Assembly: GCA_945923475.1 (NCBI GenBank)
Contig: CAMELE010000008.1
Coordinates: 1-64,000, forward strand
DNA from: an uncultured Mollicutes bacterium
GTDB taxonomy: Bacteria > Bacillota_I > Bacilli_A > Acholeplasmatales > Anaeroplasmataceae
Direction: 5' to 3'
Length of the DNA stretch: 64,000 bases
Positions within the stretch are counted from its first letter, which is position 1, and every line of letters begins with the position of its first letter. A model generated the notes under the pieces. That model made no database searches. It saw only the letters and a list, made by a program, of their open reading frames with translations, and was not told the origin of the DNA. Below, piece by piece: positions 17,135 to 26,224 of the stretch. Position numbers and translations under genes: made by a program.

Positions 17135-18991
17135 TTAACAAACCTTTTTTAATTCATTAATTTTTTCTTGCAAGTAATGCTTTAGTCTTGAATCCATTAC
17201 ATATAAGTATGTTCCCTTTTGACCTCTTGTAAACAAAACCTTATATGTGTTTCTAATAATACTATCGATATGGTCTAAATCTTCAACAAATATTCTTTTT
17301 TGATGTGGTCTTCTAAATTCACCAGCATGTTCTGGATGCCTACGATAATTAGTTTTAACTTGTCCATTTTCATAATATAAATCATCAGCCACTATTAATC
17401 CAGTATATTCAAATTCCATTCCTTGAGATGTATGAATACAGCCAACCTCATCAATTGATTTAGGATCTGTAGCAAATGCTTTTGTTTTATTCCATTGTGC
17501 GTGGAAATCTCCTATATTAATATCGATAGCATTTTTATCATTCATAGATTTCCATTCAAATACATCGCCGGACAACATTCTTGAAGGCATTTTTGATTCA
17601 TTATTCTTTTTAGCAATAGCTTCTTTCATTTCACATAAATCATCAAATATTTGAATATCATAATCAAAATCTGTGTCTGATGGGATAAATTGTTTATTGT
17701 ATAAAATTGCGTTTAGCCATGATATATATTCGTCTGAGCCATTGCATCTAAACTGTGATTGTAATTCATACTTACTATCCATATGAACAATGGCACCAGC
17801 TTCTTTAGCATACTTAACAATATTTTGCACTGTACCAAAATCTTTAATATCTATATTTTGAGTCTCATCAATAAAGAATACTGATGTTTTAGTTGCGTTG
17901 ATTATTTCTTTAATTTGGTTTTCCCCTAAATATAAATGTCCTCTCTTTGTTTTTTCGGTTAATCTATGAGCTTCATCAACTAATAAAACATCAAATTCAT
18001 TGTATAAAGAGGTCATAAAATTTCCAGATCCCATAAATAAAGTCCTTAAAAACTTGTATTGTGGAATATCTCTTGTTAATTTTTTTAGATAGTTTTCTTT
18101 GACATATGCACTTTTAGCTACATAAAATGCATTGTATCCTTTATCTTTTATTAATGCAGATAGTAATTGAATTGCAATTACGCTCTTCCCTGTGCCTGCC
18201 CCACCTTTCACAATAAAAACTTGTTTTTGTCCTTTTCTTTGATTATCTTTAATCTCTTTTAGCAAATTTGAATATACTATCCTTTGATTAGAAAGTAATT
18301 CATAAGCTTCATTTCCTGATAACATGCCTGCTAAACTATCAGCCAGCATTTTAGATGGTTTAATTTTACCTTGCTCTACATTATATAATAAATTTCTTTT
18401 TGATTTACACTTAATATATTTTTTAACAAAGCGAGCCAAATCAACATATTGATCTGAAATGAATGGTTGTGCTCTTTTTATTCCTTCAGAATATATTGGA
18501 GCACATAGTTCACCAATGTATTCTCTTTTATAGTTATGTAAAAATGTACATGTGTTTATTTCAACATCATTTGTATATACATATTCATTAAAATTAGAAA
18601 TTGTTGTTCCATATGAATATGCTTGCCACGAGGGATGAACATGTTGTTCATTACCAACAAGTACAATATCATCCATATCTGTACTTTTTACTTCTTCCCA
18701 CTGCTTAAGTTCACAAATCACTATATGGTCCTTATCGTGTTCATCTGCTCCTGCAATTATAAAATCAATTCTTAAGTTAGTTAGAGGAATCTTGTATTCA
18801 ATAGCAACATCTAAATCACCAGGAAGGTTCGCATTCCTTAAAGCATTTGCAATGGCTGGAAGTGAGTTTCTAAATGCTCTTTGTTCTGACTCTCCAACCT
18901 TTCTACCAAGTTTTTCTTGAACTTTTGTTGCAATAACATTTTGATTCACATGTTCGAAAAAAGTATTTAATGTTTCATTGTAAGCAATCAT
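17135..18991 (-). CDS. DUF2075 helicase with N-terminal PD-(D/E)XK-like nuclease domain
   Basis: A 618-residue protein, probably a defence or repair nuclease-helicase. Residues 60-100 show a restriction-nuclease-like core: D76 in RIDFII and E94-x-K96 in ICELKQW. The DUF2075 helicase part has Walker A GGAGTGKS near residue 262, Walker B LLVDEAH near 335, and helicase motifs near SQFRCNG and the C-terminal FTRGQKGT. GAGGAG precedes ATG. Its promoter shares a 16-nt core with the promoter of the adjacent R-M operon, which suggests joint expression. A terminator follows. Related proteins occur beside R-M systems, but the role is not established. Confidence 0.8.
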   Translation of the reverse strand: MIAYNETLNTFFEHVNQNVIATKVQEKLGRKVGESEQRAFRNSLPAIANALRNANLPGDLDVAIEYKIPLTNLRIDFIIAGADEHDKDHIVICELKQWEEVKSTDMDDIVLVGNEQHVHPSWQAYSYGTTISNFNEYVYTNDVEINTCTFLHNYKREYIGELCAPIYSEGIKRAQPFISDQYVDLARFVKKYIKCKSKRNLLYNVEQGKIKPSKMLADSLAGMLSGNEAYELLSNQRIVYSNLLKEIKDNQRKGQKQVFIVKGGAGTGKSVIAIQLLSALIKDKGYNAFYVAKSAYVKENYLKKLTRDIPQYKFLRTLFMGSGNFMTSLYNEFDVLLVDEAHRLTEKTKRGHLYLGENQIKEIINATKTSVFFIDETQNIDIKDFGTVQNIVKYAKEAGAIVHMDSKYELQSQFRCNGSDEYISWLNAILYNKQFIPSDTDFDYDIQIFDDLCEMKEAIAKKNNESKMPSRMLSGDVFEWKSMNDKNAIDINIGDFHAQWNKTKAFATDPKSIDEVGCIHTSQGMEFEYTGLIVADDLYYENGQVKTNYRRHPEHAGEFRRPHQKRIFVEDLDHIDSIIRNTYKVLFTRGQKGTYLYVMDSRLKHYLQEKINELKKVC

Positions 18992-19056
18992 ACTAACTAA
19001 CTCCTCATAGATTTACATTTAGGTTTATTCCAAATCTATAGCATAAAATCATAATA

Positions 19057-19085
19057 ATTTTATCACAAAATAAATTTTACTACAA
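19057..19085 (-). promoter_or_regulatory. Promoter of the DUF2075 gene
   Basis: -35 TTGTAG (19080-19085), 17-bp spacer, extended -10 TG-A-TAAAAT (hexamer at 19057-19062), minus strand. The core TTTGTGATAAAATTAT (19054-19069) is identical to the R-M promoter core. The rest of the 18992-19313 gap has only a 14-bp palindrome TTAGTTATAACTAA (19172-19185) and no clear gene or terminator. Confidence 0.6.
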
Positions 19086-19313
19086 TTTAAGAACCATTAT
19101 TTATAATATTTTCTCAAAAACATACTTATTTAATAGAAAACACTATTATTATGTAGGTTTTTGAAGCAGAGTTAGTTATAACTAATAGCGAAGCTAAAAA
19201 TCTTATCATCCTTCATCAGCGTTAGATAATAACCTAAGCTAAACCGGAAAGAGACCGCATAACCAAATCTATATATCCATTTTATATTAGTAGGAATTTA
19301 TTCTTTATTTGGT

Positions 19314-22300
19314 CTAGCCATTGTTTCCCACTTCGTCTTTTACAAGTCCATAACCAAACCAGTCAAATGAATTGCGATATTGCTTTTTAACTTGTTCGTC
19401 TGTTAAATCAATTCGTTCTCCTAAAGATTCATTGATAAAGAACTCGTGAATATAATTATTTAAAACATCCTCTTGGAATATTTTATATTTATTTAATATT
19501 TCAAAATCTTTCTTTGTGATACCAACTGCTTCTAGGAATGTATTAGGGTCGGCATTAGCAAAAATTTCGTTAAAAGTAGTTTCTCTATAAACAGAAATGT
19601 ATAAAAATTCAAATAAACGAGCCAAAATATGTTTTAAAACGTTATTTGCATCTTCGATTGAATTCTCGCCCTTTTCCAATTTCTTAATTGGTTTTAGAGT
19701 GTTTTGACATGCTCTCTTAAATGAATCTTGATACCATCTTTTATATAATGACGCTCTATATTCTATTGGGATATTATTTATATCATTTAAATACTGGTTA
19801 ATAATATTATTAATCTTTGTTGCTGTTTCTTTGTTATATTGAATGCTACTTCCTAAAATTTTTTTGATTTCTGAAGCAAATTTAATACCATCATCTTTTC
19901 CTGACATTAATTTCTTAATAGGAGCGTTAACACCAGACTCATATCCTTTTGTAAAACCGTTAGCATATATGTTCCAGTCAGACTTTGTCTCTTCTGTCCT
20001 CTTGACTGGATTGTTAGCGAATATAAGTTCTTTTAGTCTTTTTTCAAATTCGGTTTGAATAGAAGTATCATCAAAATTAACATAATTATTATATTCTTGT
20101 AATCCAAATCTATGTCCATCATCAATTCCTTTTTTTCTCAATTTTGAATCAAAACCTTTTGGTGAAGAACTTGGTGGAGTACTTGTTGTTTTTTTACCAA
20201 ACTTTGCATGAGCAAATACTCTCTTGATAATATCAGATACTTCTTTATCATTTAACATATCCGAAATAGTCTGGTCGTCCATTGTTCTAGTAGTTTTCTC
20301 AAGATTTGTGATTTTTCGAGAAAGTGGGATACCTGAACCATCTCCAAATTCAGCTAACTGGTAGAATATTTGTTCTGAAATAGGATGTTCTAAATCTCCA
20401 TTTATATAAATAGGCAGATACTTAACAATAAGTTTCGCTATTTTAAGCTTAGTATATTGTGCACTTTCACTTTCATATTGCTTTGCATATTTTAATAATA
20501 ACGCTGACGCTCTATCAATATTAAAATCATAAACAAAACATTCTTTTTTCTTTATAATACCATCAACAACATAAGGTGTTTGTACTCTAAATACTGATTG
20601 GAAATATTGTTCTGGAGATGCTAAATCCTTTAAAACAAATATACCAAACCATTTTTTTACTGTAACACCGATTGTTAATTTATTTACTGTAATTGCAATA
20701 GTTCCTAATTTGCCAGTATTTTCAGAGGCTCTAATTCCATCATTTAAGAAATCTAAAGCCTTTTGTCCTGAACCTACATCAGAATTAGATAAATTGATTA
20801 TTTCATATTTGGAAAAATAATCATCATCTTTTAATAAATTAGCCATTGCAATACAAGAATTTACTGTTGGCATTAACCATAATGTATGTTTAACGTAATC
20901 TCTTAATTTTGGATTTGAATAAGGAAAATTCTTTCCTTGAATTGTCGCACCCTTAATAATTTCTAGCCATACTTTAATTTCGTCTTCATATACAAATTGT
21001 TTCTCTAAAGTATAGTTCTCATCATTTTTAGTTGCAAAGAACTGATTTAATGAAAAATACTTCTTATTTAAAATCTTGTCAGATGACATCATATTAGGAG
21101 CTAAATCTTGAAATAGATTTGACATATTATACCCTAATATTTTCATATCAGGAAAAAATTCATAATCTGGATTTATAACTGTCTTATCTTCATTAGGATA
21201 TTTATTTTGTTGTTCGTCAAAATATGAATATGTATAAGAATTTTCATCAGTAAATTCACCACGAGCTATCGCTTTAAATGGTGTTCCTGACAAACAAATT
21301 GTTTTATCAGTTTTTATTGAAAAAGTATCAAGAACATTTTTATTTTTGAGAACTTTTTCAACCTTTTCTAAATACTCCTTATCCATATCTTCAAGCGTTT
21401 CTTGTGTTCTTCTATTCCAGGCTCCGAAATGATATTCATCAAGAACACATAAGTCAAAATGAACGTCCTGAAGTTTTTTTATTTTAGCTTTAACATTTGA
21501 ATCATTGTCTTTTCCTAAATAGTTTTGAAGTGATAAGAATACAACAAAATTTTCCTTATCTTTTAACGTGAATGAATCCTTACGAAGGTTTAAATCTGTA
21601 TAATAATCATAATCTTTTTTTATATGTAAAAGGTCTTCACGCCAAGATTCTTCAACAGCAGGAACAAATGTTAAAATTAAGATTTTTTTGATATTTGCTT
21701 CTTCACAATACTTATATGTTGTAAAACATTTACCAAATCTCATTTTACAATTTAATAAAAATCTTTCACCTGTCGGATGCTTGTCAAAATATGACTTTAG
21801 ACTATCAATACACTCTTGCTGTTCTTTTCGAGGAGTATATATTGTCTTTATTATCTCATTGTTCTTGCAAGATAAAAAAGCGTCAATAATATCTTCTTGA
21901 GGAACATTAGTAAACCATTCTTGGTCTTTTTCAACTATACCAGCACATTCGCTTTTAATTACTTTGTGAACATTATGGTCTTTGAAGTTTTCATTTTGAG
22001 CATCAAGACATACTCCCCAGTAAATAACTTCTCTATTAAGTCCGTGAACATCATATTTGTCGTCTGATAAAGCTAACTCGTGCTTTTGTACTTTAATTCT
22101 TTCGCGAATAGCATGCCAAAAAGTTTCGCCTTGATGACATGTAGCCATCCCCACTTTAATACCATGAAATACGAATGAGGGCAAAATATACATATAAAGA
22201 ATTATTAAATCCTTACCGACATTGTTCTCAGACTCTAATCCACAAGATATTGTCTTGCCTTTTAAAGTAATTATATCTTCAGTGTTGATTGAAGATGATT

Positions 22301-22322
22301 TAAATACATTAACATTATTCAT
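19314..22322 (-). CDS. Type III-like restriction helicase with N-terminal GIY-YIG-type nuclease
   Basis: About 1002 residues. The first 140 look like a T5orf172/GIY-YIG nuclease: MYILPSF, GIKVGMA (near 54-60), an Arg-rich helix, FKDHNVH and DQEWF. A superfamily 2 helicase follows, with motif I MRFGKC (near 194-199, Cys in place of the usual Thr/Ser), DEYH (motif II), LSGTP (motif III) and a QSVFRVQ motif VI. It is the presumed restriction subunit of the operon. ATG 22322 overlaps the MTase stop codon by eight bases (ATGAATAA); an in-frame ATG at 22328 is possible. The frame can be extended to 22361, but only into the MTase gene. Confidence 0.85.
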   Translation of the reverse strand: MNNVNVFKSSSINTEDIITLKGKTISCGLESENNVGKDLIILYMYILPSFVFHGIKVGMATCHQGETFWHAIRERIKVQKHELALSDDKYDVHGLNREVIYWGVCLDAQNENFKDHNVHKVIKSECAGIVEKDQEWFTNVPQEDIIDAFLSCKNNEIIKTIYTPRKEQQECIDSLKSYFDKHPTGERFLLNCKMRFGKCFTTYKYCEEANIKKILILTFVPAVEESWREDLLHIKKDYDYYTDLNLRKDSFTLKDKENFVVFLSLQNYLGKDNDSNVKAKIKKLQDVHFDLCVLDEYHFGAWNRRTQETLEDMDKEYLEKVEKVLKNKNVLDTFSIKTDKTICLSGTPFKAIARGEFTDENSYTYSYFDEQQNKYPNEDKTVINPDYEFFPDMKILGYNMSNLFQDLAPNMMSSDKILNKKYFSLNQFFATKNDENYTLEKQFVYEDEIKVWLEIIKGATIQGKNFPYSNPKLRDYVKHTLWLMPTVNSCIAMANLLKDDDYFSKYEIINLSNSDVGSGQKALDFLNDGIRASENTGKLGTIAITVNKLTIGVTVKKWFGIFVLKDLASPEQYFQSVFRVQTPYVVDGIIKKKECFVYDFNIDRASALLLKYAKQYESESAQYTKLKIAKLIVKYLPIYINGDLEHPISEQIFYQLAEFGDGSGIPLSRKITNLEKTTRTMDDQTISDMLNDKEVSDIIKRVFAHAKFGKKTTSTPPSSSPKGFDSKLRKKGIDDGHRFGLQEYNNYVNFDDTSIQTEFEKRLKELIFANNPVKRTEETKSDWNIYANGFTKGYESGVNAPIKKLMSGKDDGIKFASEIKKILGSSIQYNKETATKINNIINQYLNDINNIPIEYRASLYKRWYQDSFKRACQNTLKPIKKLEKGENSIEDANNVLKHILARLFEFLYISVYRETTFNEIFANADPNTFLEAVGITKKDFEILNKYKIFQEDVLNNYIHEFFINESLGERIDLTDEQVKKQYRNSFDWFGYGLVKDEVGNNG

Positions 22323-24045
22323 CGTCATCACCACTTTCAGCCTGGCTTTCAACAGAATCAAAAGGTTTTACATTTTGTTCAATAAAATCAATTTCTTCTT
22401 TAGACAATTTATACTTCTTATACAATTCTTCATCTGTCCAAGACTTTGAAAAATCTTGCATAGGGACATACTGATATACACCTTGTGCCATACCTTGGTC
22501 ATTCTTTTTAACACCAACCATAGCTCTAAAAAATTTAGTAGTCATATATTTCCAACAGTTATTCATTTCTTCCTGAGTCTTGAACGTTCCAATAACTACG
22601 AATGTTTCAGTACAACACTCATTTGGTCCAGCAAAAACAGGGACAGAAAAAGTTTCACCAAATAATCCTGAACCTTGATTTCTTGCCATAAACATTTTAT
22701 AACCATTAACATAGTCTTTTCTTGGTAAAGGATAGTTTTTATCTATATATTTTGTTACACGCTTCATATTTTCCAAACCATGAATTTTTAGTCCGCCATC
22801 AATCGGTTCGGCGGCGACTGGTGGCAAAGAGTATTTTGAAGGGTCTTTAAAGAAGTCGCCACGTAAACCGTACGGTTTAAGTGGCGAAACAATCTCTGAA
22901 AAAGATTTTTCGCCGAAGGCTGACACTTTTCTAAAAATTGAGACTAATTCATTATTTCTAATAAAGACATCACAACCTTTTTCTAGCAATGGTCTCTTTG
23001 CTTTTGACACTATTTTATTTCCGCTATGAGTAAATATAAGACAATCGTCACTACTATCTTTAGTCCATAAAAAGTAATTTACCCCGCCTTTTATTTCAAC
23101 AGTCGGAAAACAATCAGAAGCATTTGGAAAATCATGGATTTCTGCTAAATGCTTATCTCTTAGCATTTGCATTCTAAAATCGTCTAATCCTTTTCCACCT
23201 GAAAACCAACGTGATGGAACAATCATAGATAAATATTTAGGATTCAATTGAATTGCTTGCTCAATAAACTTTTGATAAATTGGTGAAGCACTAGCTTGAG
23301 CACCACCATCACTTAATTGATATGGTGGATTTCCAATTATAATGTCAAATTTCATATTCGCATCTCCTTTAAAAAACATTTTTCTAAATTCATATTGTAA
23401 ATGATGTGATTTGTAATGAATGAACTCATACGCATAATGTTCGCGTTGTAAAGCATCATTATATTTTGAATCTTCCGAAATACCGCAAAATTTGCATTTT
23501 CTATTTTTTCCTTTACCTTCGTACCAATGTTCTACTTTTGGAGTGTAAATGTTGCCTTCTTCTGTATCAAACCAAGTACCATTGCCAATAGCGTAACCAT
23601 TTACATAATGTCCGTCATCTGCCTTAATACCATCACATTTTCTATTTGCTTGTGAACAATAATAAAGTGTTCGTCTAGCTACATTTGATGTAAATTTAGT
23701 TTGACCGATAGAATAAATCATATTTTGCAATATGTGTTTACGTCTTGTTTCTTCATCAGGAATTACATCTTTTAGACCTTCGTCAAGTCTTAATGCAATT
23801 TCTCTTTCAAAAATACCATTCTTTGTAGCAGGATTTAACCATTTATAATTTGGGTTATGCCACACCTCTTCTGGTAAAATATCCAAAAGCACATTACAAG
23901 TCTTTCTAGGCGTAAAAACTTCGTCATTGCCAACATTTGTTATTGTTTCTAGCAAATCAAAATGCTCAATATAGTCAGATGCTGATTCGACAGCCGTCTG
24001 ATATTTTTCTTTTGCGCTTAACGCTTCATTTTTATTTTGTTCCAT
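22315..24045 (-). CDS. Eco57I-type N6-adenine DNA methyltransferase
   Basis: A 576-residue modification subunit. It carries FTP (44-46), a motif I-like LNPATKNGIF (70-79), a single Cys pair in KCKFCG (184-188), and the catalytic NPPY (239-242) inside FDIIIGNPPYQ. The C-terminal half is the target recognition part. It methylates adenine in the site recognised by the partner nuclease; the site is unknown. It starts at TAATG, sharing one base with the upstream MTase-like gene, with GGAGG before it. Motif I is unusual (Asn in place of the acidic residue, no GxG). The recognition region contains a GC-rich patch near 22795-22925. Confidence 0.9.
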   Translation of the reverse strand: MEQNKNEALSAKEKYQTAVESASDYIEHFDLLETITNVGNDEVFTPRKTCNVLLDILPEEVWHNPNYKWLNPATKNGIFEREIALRLDEGLKDVIPDEETRRKHILQNMIYSIGQTKFTSNVARRTLYYCSQANRKCDGIKADDGHYVNGYAIGNGTWFDTEEGNIYTPKVEHWYEGKGKNRKCKFCGISEDSKYNDALQREHYAYEFIHYKSHHLQYEFRKMFFKGDANMKFDIIIGNPPYQLSDGGAQASASPIYQKFIEQAIQLNPKYLSMIVPSRWFSGGKGLDDFRMQMLRDKHLAEIHDFPNASDCFPTVEIKGGVNYFLWTKDSSDDCLIFTHSGNKIVSKAKRPLLEKGCDVFIRNNELVSIFRKVSAFGEKSFSEIVSPLKPYGLRGDFFKDPSKYSLPPVAAEPIDGGLKIHGLENMKRVTKYIDKNYPLPRKDYVNGYKMFMARNQGSGLFGETFSVPVFAGPNECCTETFVVIGTFKTQEEMNNCWKYMTTKFFRAMVGVKKNDQGMAQGVYQYVPMQDFSKSWTDEELYKKYKLSKEEIDFIEQNVKPFDSVESQAESGDDDE

Positions 24046-24755
24046 TATGCTTCAGCCTCCTCATAGTGTAGTGAAATTTTTAAATCATCTGTTATATCCC
24101 AAACAGGAAATTTAATAGCTTCATAATTCTTATTGTTGACTGGCATCTTATATACAACTTCTGTAGAGAAGATGTTATAAATAGGATTCTCTATATTTGT
24201 CATACCCCAAATAAAATTAGTACAAATCATATATTTAATTAAAGTATCTATTCCGCTTGGAATTTCAACGCTATGTTCTTTACAAAACAAATAAATCAAA
24301 GTATAGATGTTACATCTTTGCTTTAAGATTAGTTGTTGGTCCATTTCAACAGAATATATTGTCGATATAGCTCTTAACAAATTAGCAATAAAAGTATCCT
24401 TGTTTTCTAACGCCTTTTCCATTCTCAACTTCAAAATATAAGTTGTAAATGCTCCGTCACCAGATGTAGGTTCTAATATTGTTCTTTCAACATTTGATAC
24501 TTCATCAACCCCAATAGCGTTAACCATATCTCTAACTATAAATTCAGGCGTAAAAATCTGATAATTTTCATCAATATTAGCACCGCCATAAGCTAGGTTT
24601 ACTTTAACGGTGGCATAAATAATTTTTGATTCTTCTCTTATATCTTTTCTGTTATATAAAAATGTATTTGCGTCCATAATAGATAATTTTTCGAATTTCA
24701 TCATATAATACCTCTTGAAAGCTGTTCTTTTTATTATTTTTGTCTTATTTTCCAT
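24045..24755 (-). CDS. Methyltransferase-like subunit without a visible catalytic motif
   Basis: A 236-residue protein resembling the N-terminal part of an N6-adenine MTase: IFTPEFIV (67-74), a canonical motif I LEPTSGDGAF (94-103) and YSVEMD (134-139). No NPPY, DPPY or related motif IV follows, so on its own it probably binds SAM but does not methylate. It is the first gene of the R-M operon and shares one base with the next MTase. Start choice is open: ATG 24755 has GAGGT ten bases upstream, while ATG 24704 has the better-placed AAGAGGTATTAT. It could be an accessory subunit of a heteromeric MTase. Confidence 0.75.
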   Translation of the reverse strand: MENKTKIIKRTAFKRYYMMKFEKLSIMDANTFLYNRKDIREESKIIYATVKVNLAYGGANIDENYQIFTPEFIVRDMVNAIGVDEVSNVERTILEPTSGDGAFTTYILKLRMEKALENKDTFIANLLRAISTIYSVEMDQQLILKQRCNIYTLIYLFCKEHSVEIPSGIDTLIKYMICTNFIWGMTNIENPIYNIFSTEVVYKMPVNNKNYEAIKFPVWDITDDLKISLHYEEAEA

Positions 24756-24763
24756 TTATTTTT

Positions 24764-24829
24764 TTACCTCATAGAAAGCACATCTTCTTTAGTTTGAATC
24801 ATTGAATATCCCACATTATTTCTCATCAT
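24764..24829 (-). other. Possible 21-residue upstream reading frame in the R-M leader
   Basis: An ATGATG with AGGTG eight bases before it opens a 21-codon frame whose last codons overlap the GAGGT ribosome site of the next gene. It could be a leader peptide giving coupled translation, or chance. Confidence 0.3.
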
Positions 24830-24869
24830 GTACAATTCACCTACTCATTTTACATACGTATTTTATATA

Positions 24870-24898
24870 ATTTTATCACAAACTAAGGTTTATCTCAA
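24870..24898 (-). promoter_or_regulatory. Promoter of the R-M operon
   Basis: -35 TTGAGA (24893-24898), 17-bp spacer, extended -10 TG-A-TAAAAT (hexamer 24870-24875), minus strand. It predicts a leader of about 108 nt. The core 24867-24882 is identical to that upstream of the DUF2075 gene. Confidence 0.65.
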
Positions 24899-24957
24899 TT
24901 TTATGAGGGCTTTCTTTGTAATTTTTCTCAAATTTTCTCAAAGTCACATTAAAAAGC

Positions 24958-24989
24958 AAAAAAGACAATACTTAAGCAAGTATCGTCTC
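24958..24989 (-). terminator. Terminator of the diguanylate cyclase gene
   Basis: Stem AGACGATACTT/AAGTATTGTCT (with G-T pairs) and loop GCTT, followed by six T residues on the minus strand, about 20 bases past the stop codon. Confidence 0.8.
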
Positions 24990-25007
24990 TTATCTTCAAT
25001 AATATTA

Positions 25008-25832
25008 TTATTCTGCAATAACTTGATTCTTCCCACTAGCCTTTGCCTGATACATAAGTTTATCAGTCTTACTAATTGCAGCATCAACACTCAAATCATT
25101 AACCGTTGTCACACCACAGCTAAAATGAATTCCACCATAAAGAGATAAAGTTTTATTGGCATCCAAAAGCACATTTTCCATAACCCTTTTTGCATATTTA
25201 AGATTTGGAGTTTTAATTAAAACAAGAAATTCCTCTCCACCAAATCTCCCAGCCTCAATTTCTTTATTTTCCTTTAAAATAAAGCCAAATGATTTCAAAA
25301 ATAGATCTCCAACCATATGACCATACGTATCATTGATGTGCTTAAAGCTATCCATATCAATCATCGCTAGACAATAAGATTCCTTTTGAGATGATAATAA
25401 GGAAATAATTGATCTTCTATTTCTTAACTCGGTAAGCTCATCATAATTAGACAAATAATATAATCTATCTTTAATTTTTGAGTCCTCAGTCATATCTCTA
25501 ACGAATGCAATCAAGTATTCGCTTTCACCTGCAGAAACAATTTTAGAATTAACCTCCGTAGGGAATAAAGTTCCATCTTTTCGTTTGTTTATTCTTGGAA
25601 TATAAATTTCTTCTAGCAAATCTTCTTTTTTATATTTAGGTTGTAAATAATCACAATCTTCTTTTGGAATCAAATCAGAAATATTTAATCCAATCATTTC
25701 TCCCTCGTTATATCCAAACATTTTTTCCGCTGCATGATTACACATAAGGATATTTCCACTTGTATCATCAATAAAAATAGCATCAATAGATAAATCCATA
25801 ATTTTGAAAATTAATTCTTGTGTTTTACTCAT
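25008..25832 (-). CDS. PAS-GGDEF diguanylate cyclase
   Basis: A 274-residue cytoplasmic protein. Residues 1-120 form a PAS sensor domain (IDAIFIDD, NHAAEKMFGY, ending FVRDMTE). Residues 125-274 form a GGDEF domain with the active-site GGEEF in GRFGGEEFLV. It converts two GTP to cyclic di-GMP in response to a signal sensed by PAS. An I-site RxxD is not evident at the usual place. AAAGGAG precedes ATG, and a terminator follows, so it is monocistronic. No c-di-GMP phosphodiesterase or c-di-GMP riboswitch was found in the window. Confidence 0.9.
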   Translation of the reverse strand: MSKTQELIFKIMDLSIDAIFIDDTSGNILMCNHAAEKMFGYNEGEMIGLNISDLIPKEDCDYLQPKYKKEDLLEEIYIPRINKRKDGTLFPTEVNSKIVSAGESEYLIAFVRDMTEDSKIKDRLYYLSNYDELTELRNRRSIISLLSSQKESYCLAMIDMDSFKHINDTYGHMVGDLFLKSFGFILKENKEIEAGRFGGEEFLVLIKTPNLKYAKRVMENVLLDANKTLSLYGGIHFSCGVTTVNDLSVDAAISKTDKLMYQAKASGKNQVIAE

Positions 25833-25954
25833 TAGATGTCTCCTTTAGACTAATATACTGAATTAAATATATTAGATTTAATATCTAACCACCTAATTTT
25901 ACCATATATATTTCATAATATACATATTAAAAAAGTGTTTTTTAATGAAAACGT

Positions 25955-26122
25955 TTAATCTGATAATACTTCTATTTTTGTATCAATGTAATCATCCGCA
26001 GATAGTACAATTTTTTCATTCCTATACATATCATTTACAATTTGATATGCTTTACCTTCATCTTTAGCTTCTACTTCGACAGTTCTTTGTAATGTTTCTG
26101 TTATTTCCACTTTATACTTCAT
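25955..26122 (-). CDS. DpnD/PcfM-like small protein
   Basis: A 55-residue protein beginning MKYKVEITET and ending near DTKIEVL. The pattern EVEAKDEGKAYQIV..MYRNEKIVL is typical of the DpnD/PcfM family seen in R-M operons and on conjugative plasmids; its biochemical role is unknown. The open frame extends to 26203, but GCGAGG seven bases before ATG 26122 and the family N-terminus fix the start there. It is close to the R-M island, separated by the cyclase gene, and on the same strand. Confidence 0.75.
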   Translation of the reverse strand: MKYKVEITETLQRTVEVEAKDEGKAYQIVNDMYRNEKIVLSADDYIDTKIEVLSD

Positions 26123-26181
26123 ATTGAAACCTCGCATTAATCTATGGTTATATTTTAATATACAATCTATATTTTTACTAC

Positions 26182-26217
26182 AAAAAAATAACAACAAATT
26201 CAAAAGAATCTGTTGTC
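26182..26217 (-). terminator. Terminator of the SDR/transporter operon
   Basis: A 12-bp stem (26190-26201 with 26206-26217, two G-T pairs) has a four-base loop and is followed by seven T residues on the minus strand. Confidence 0.8.
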
Positions 26218-26224
26218 ATTAAAA

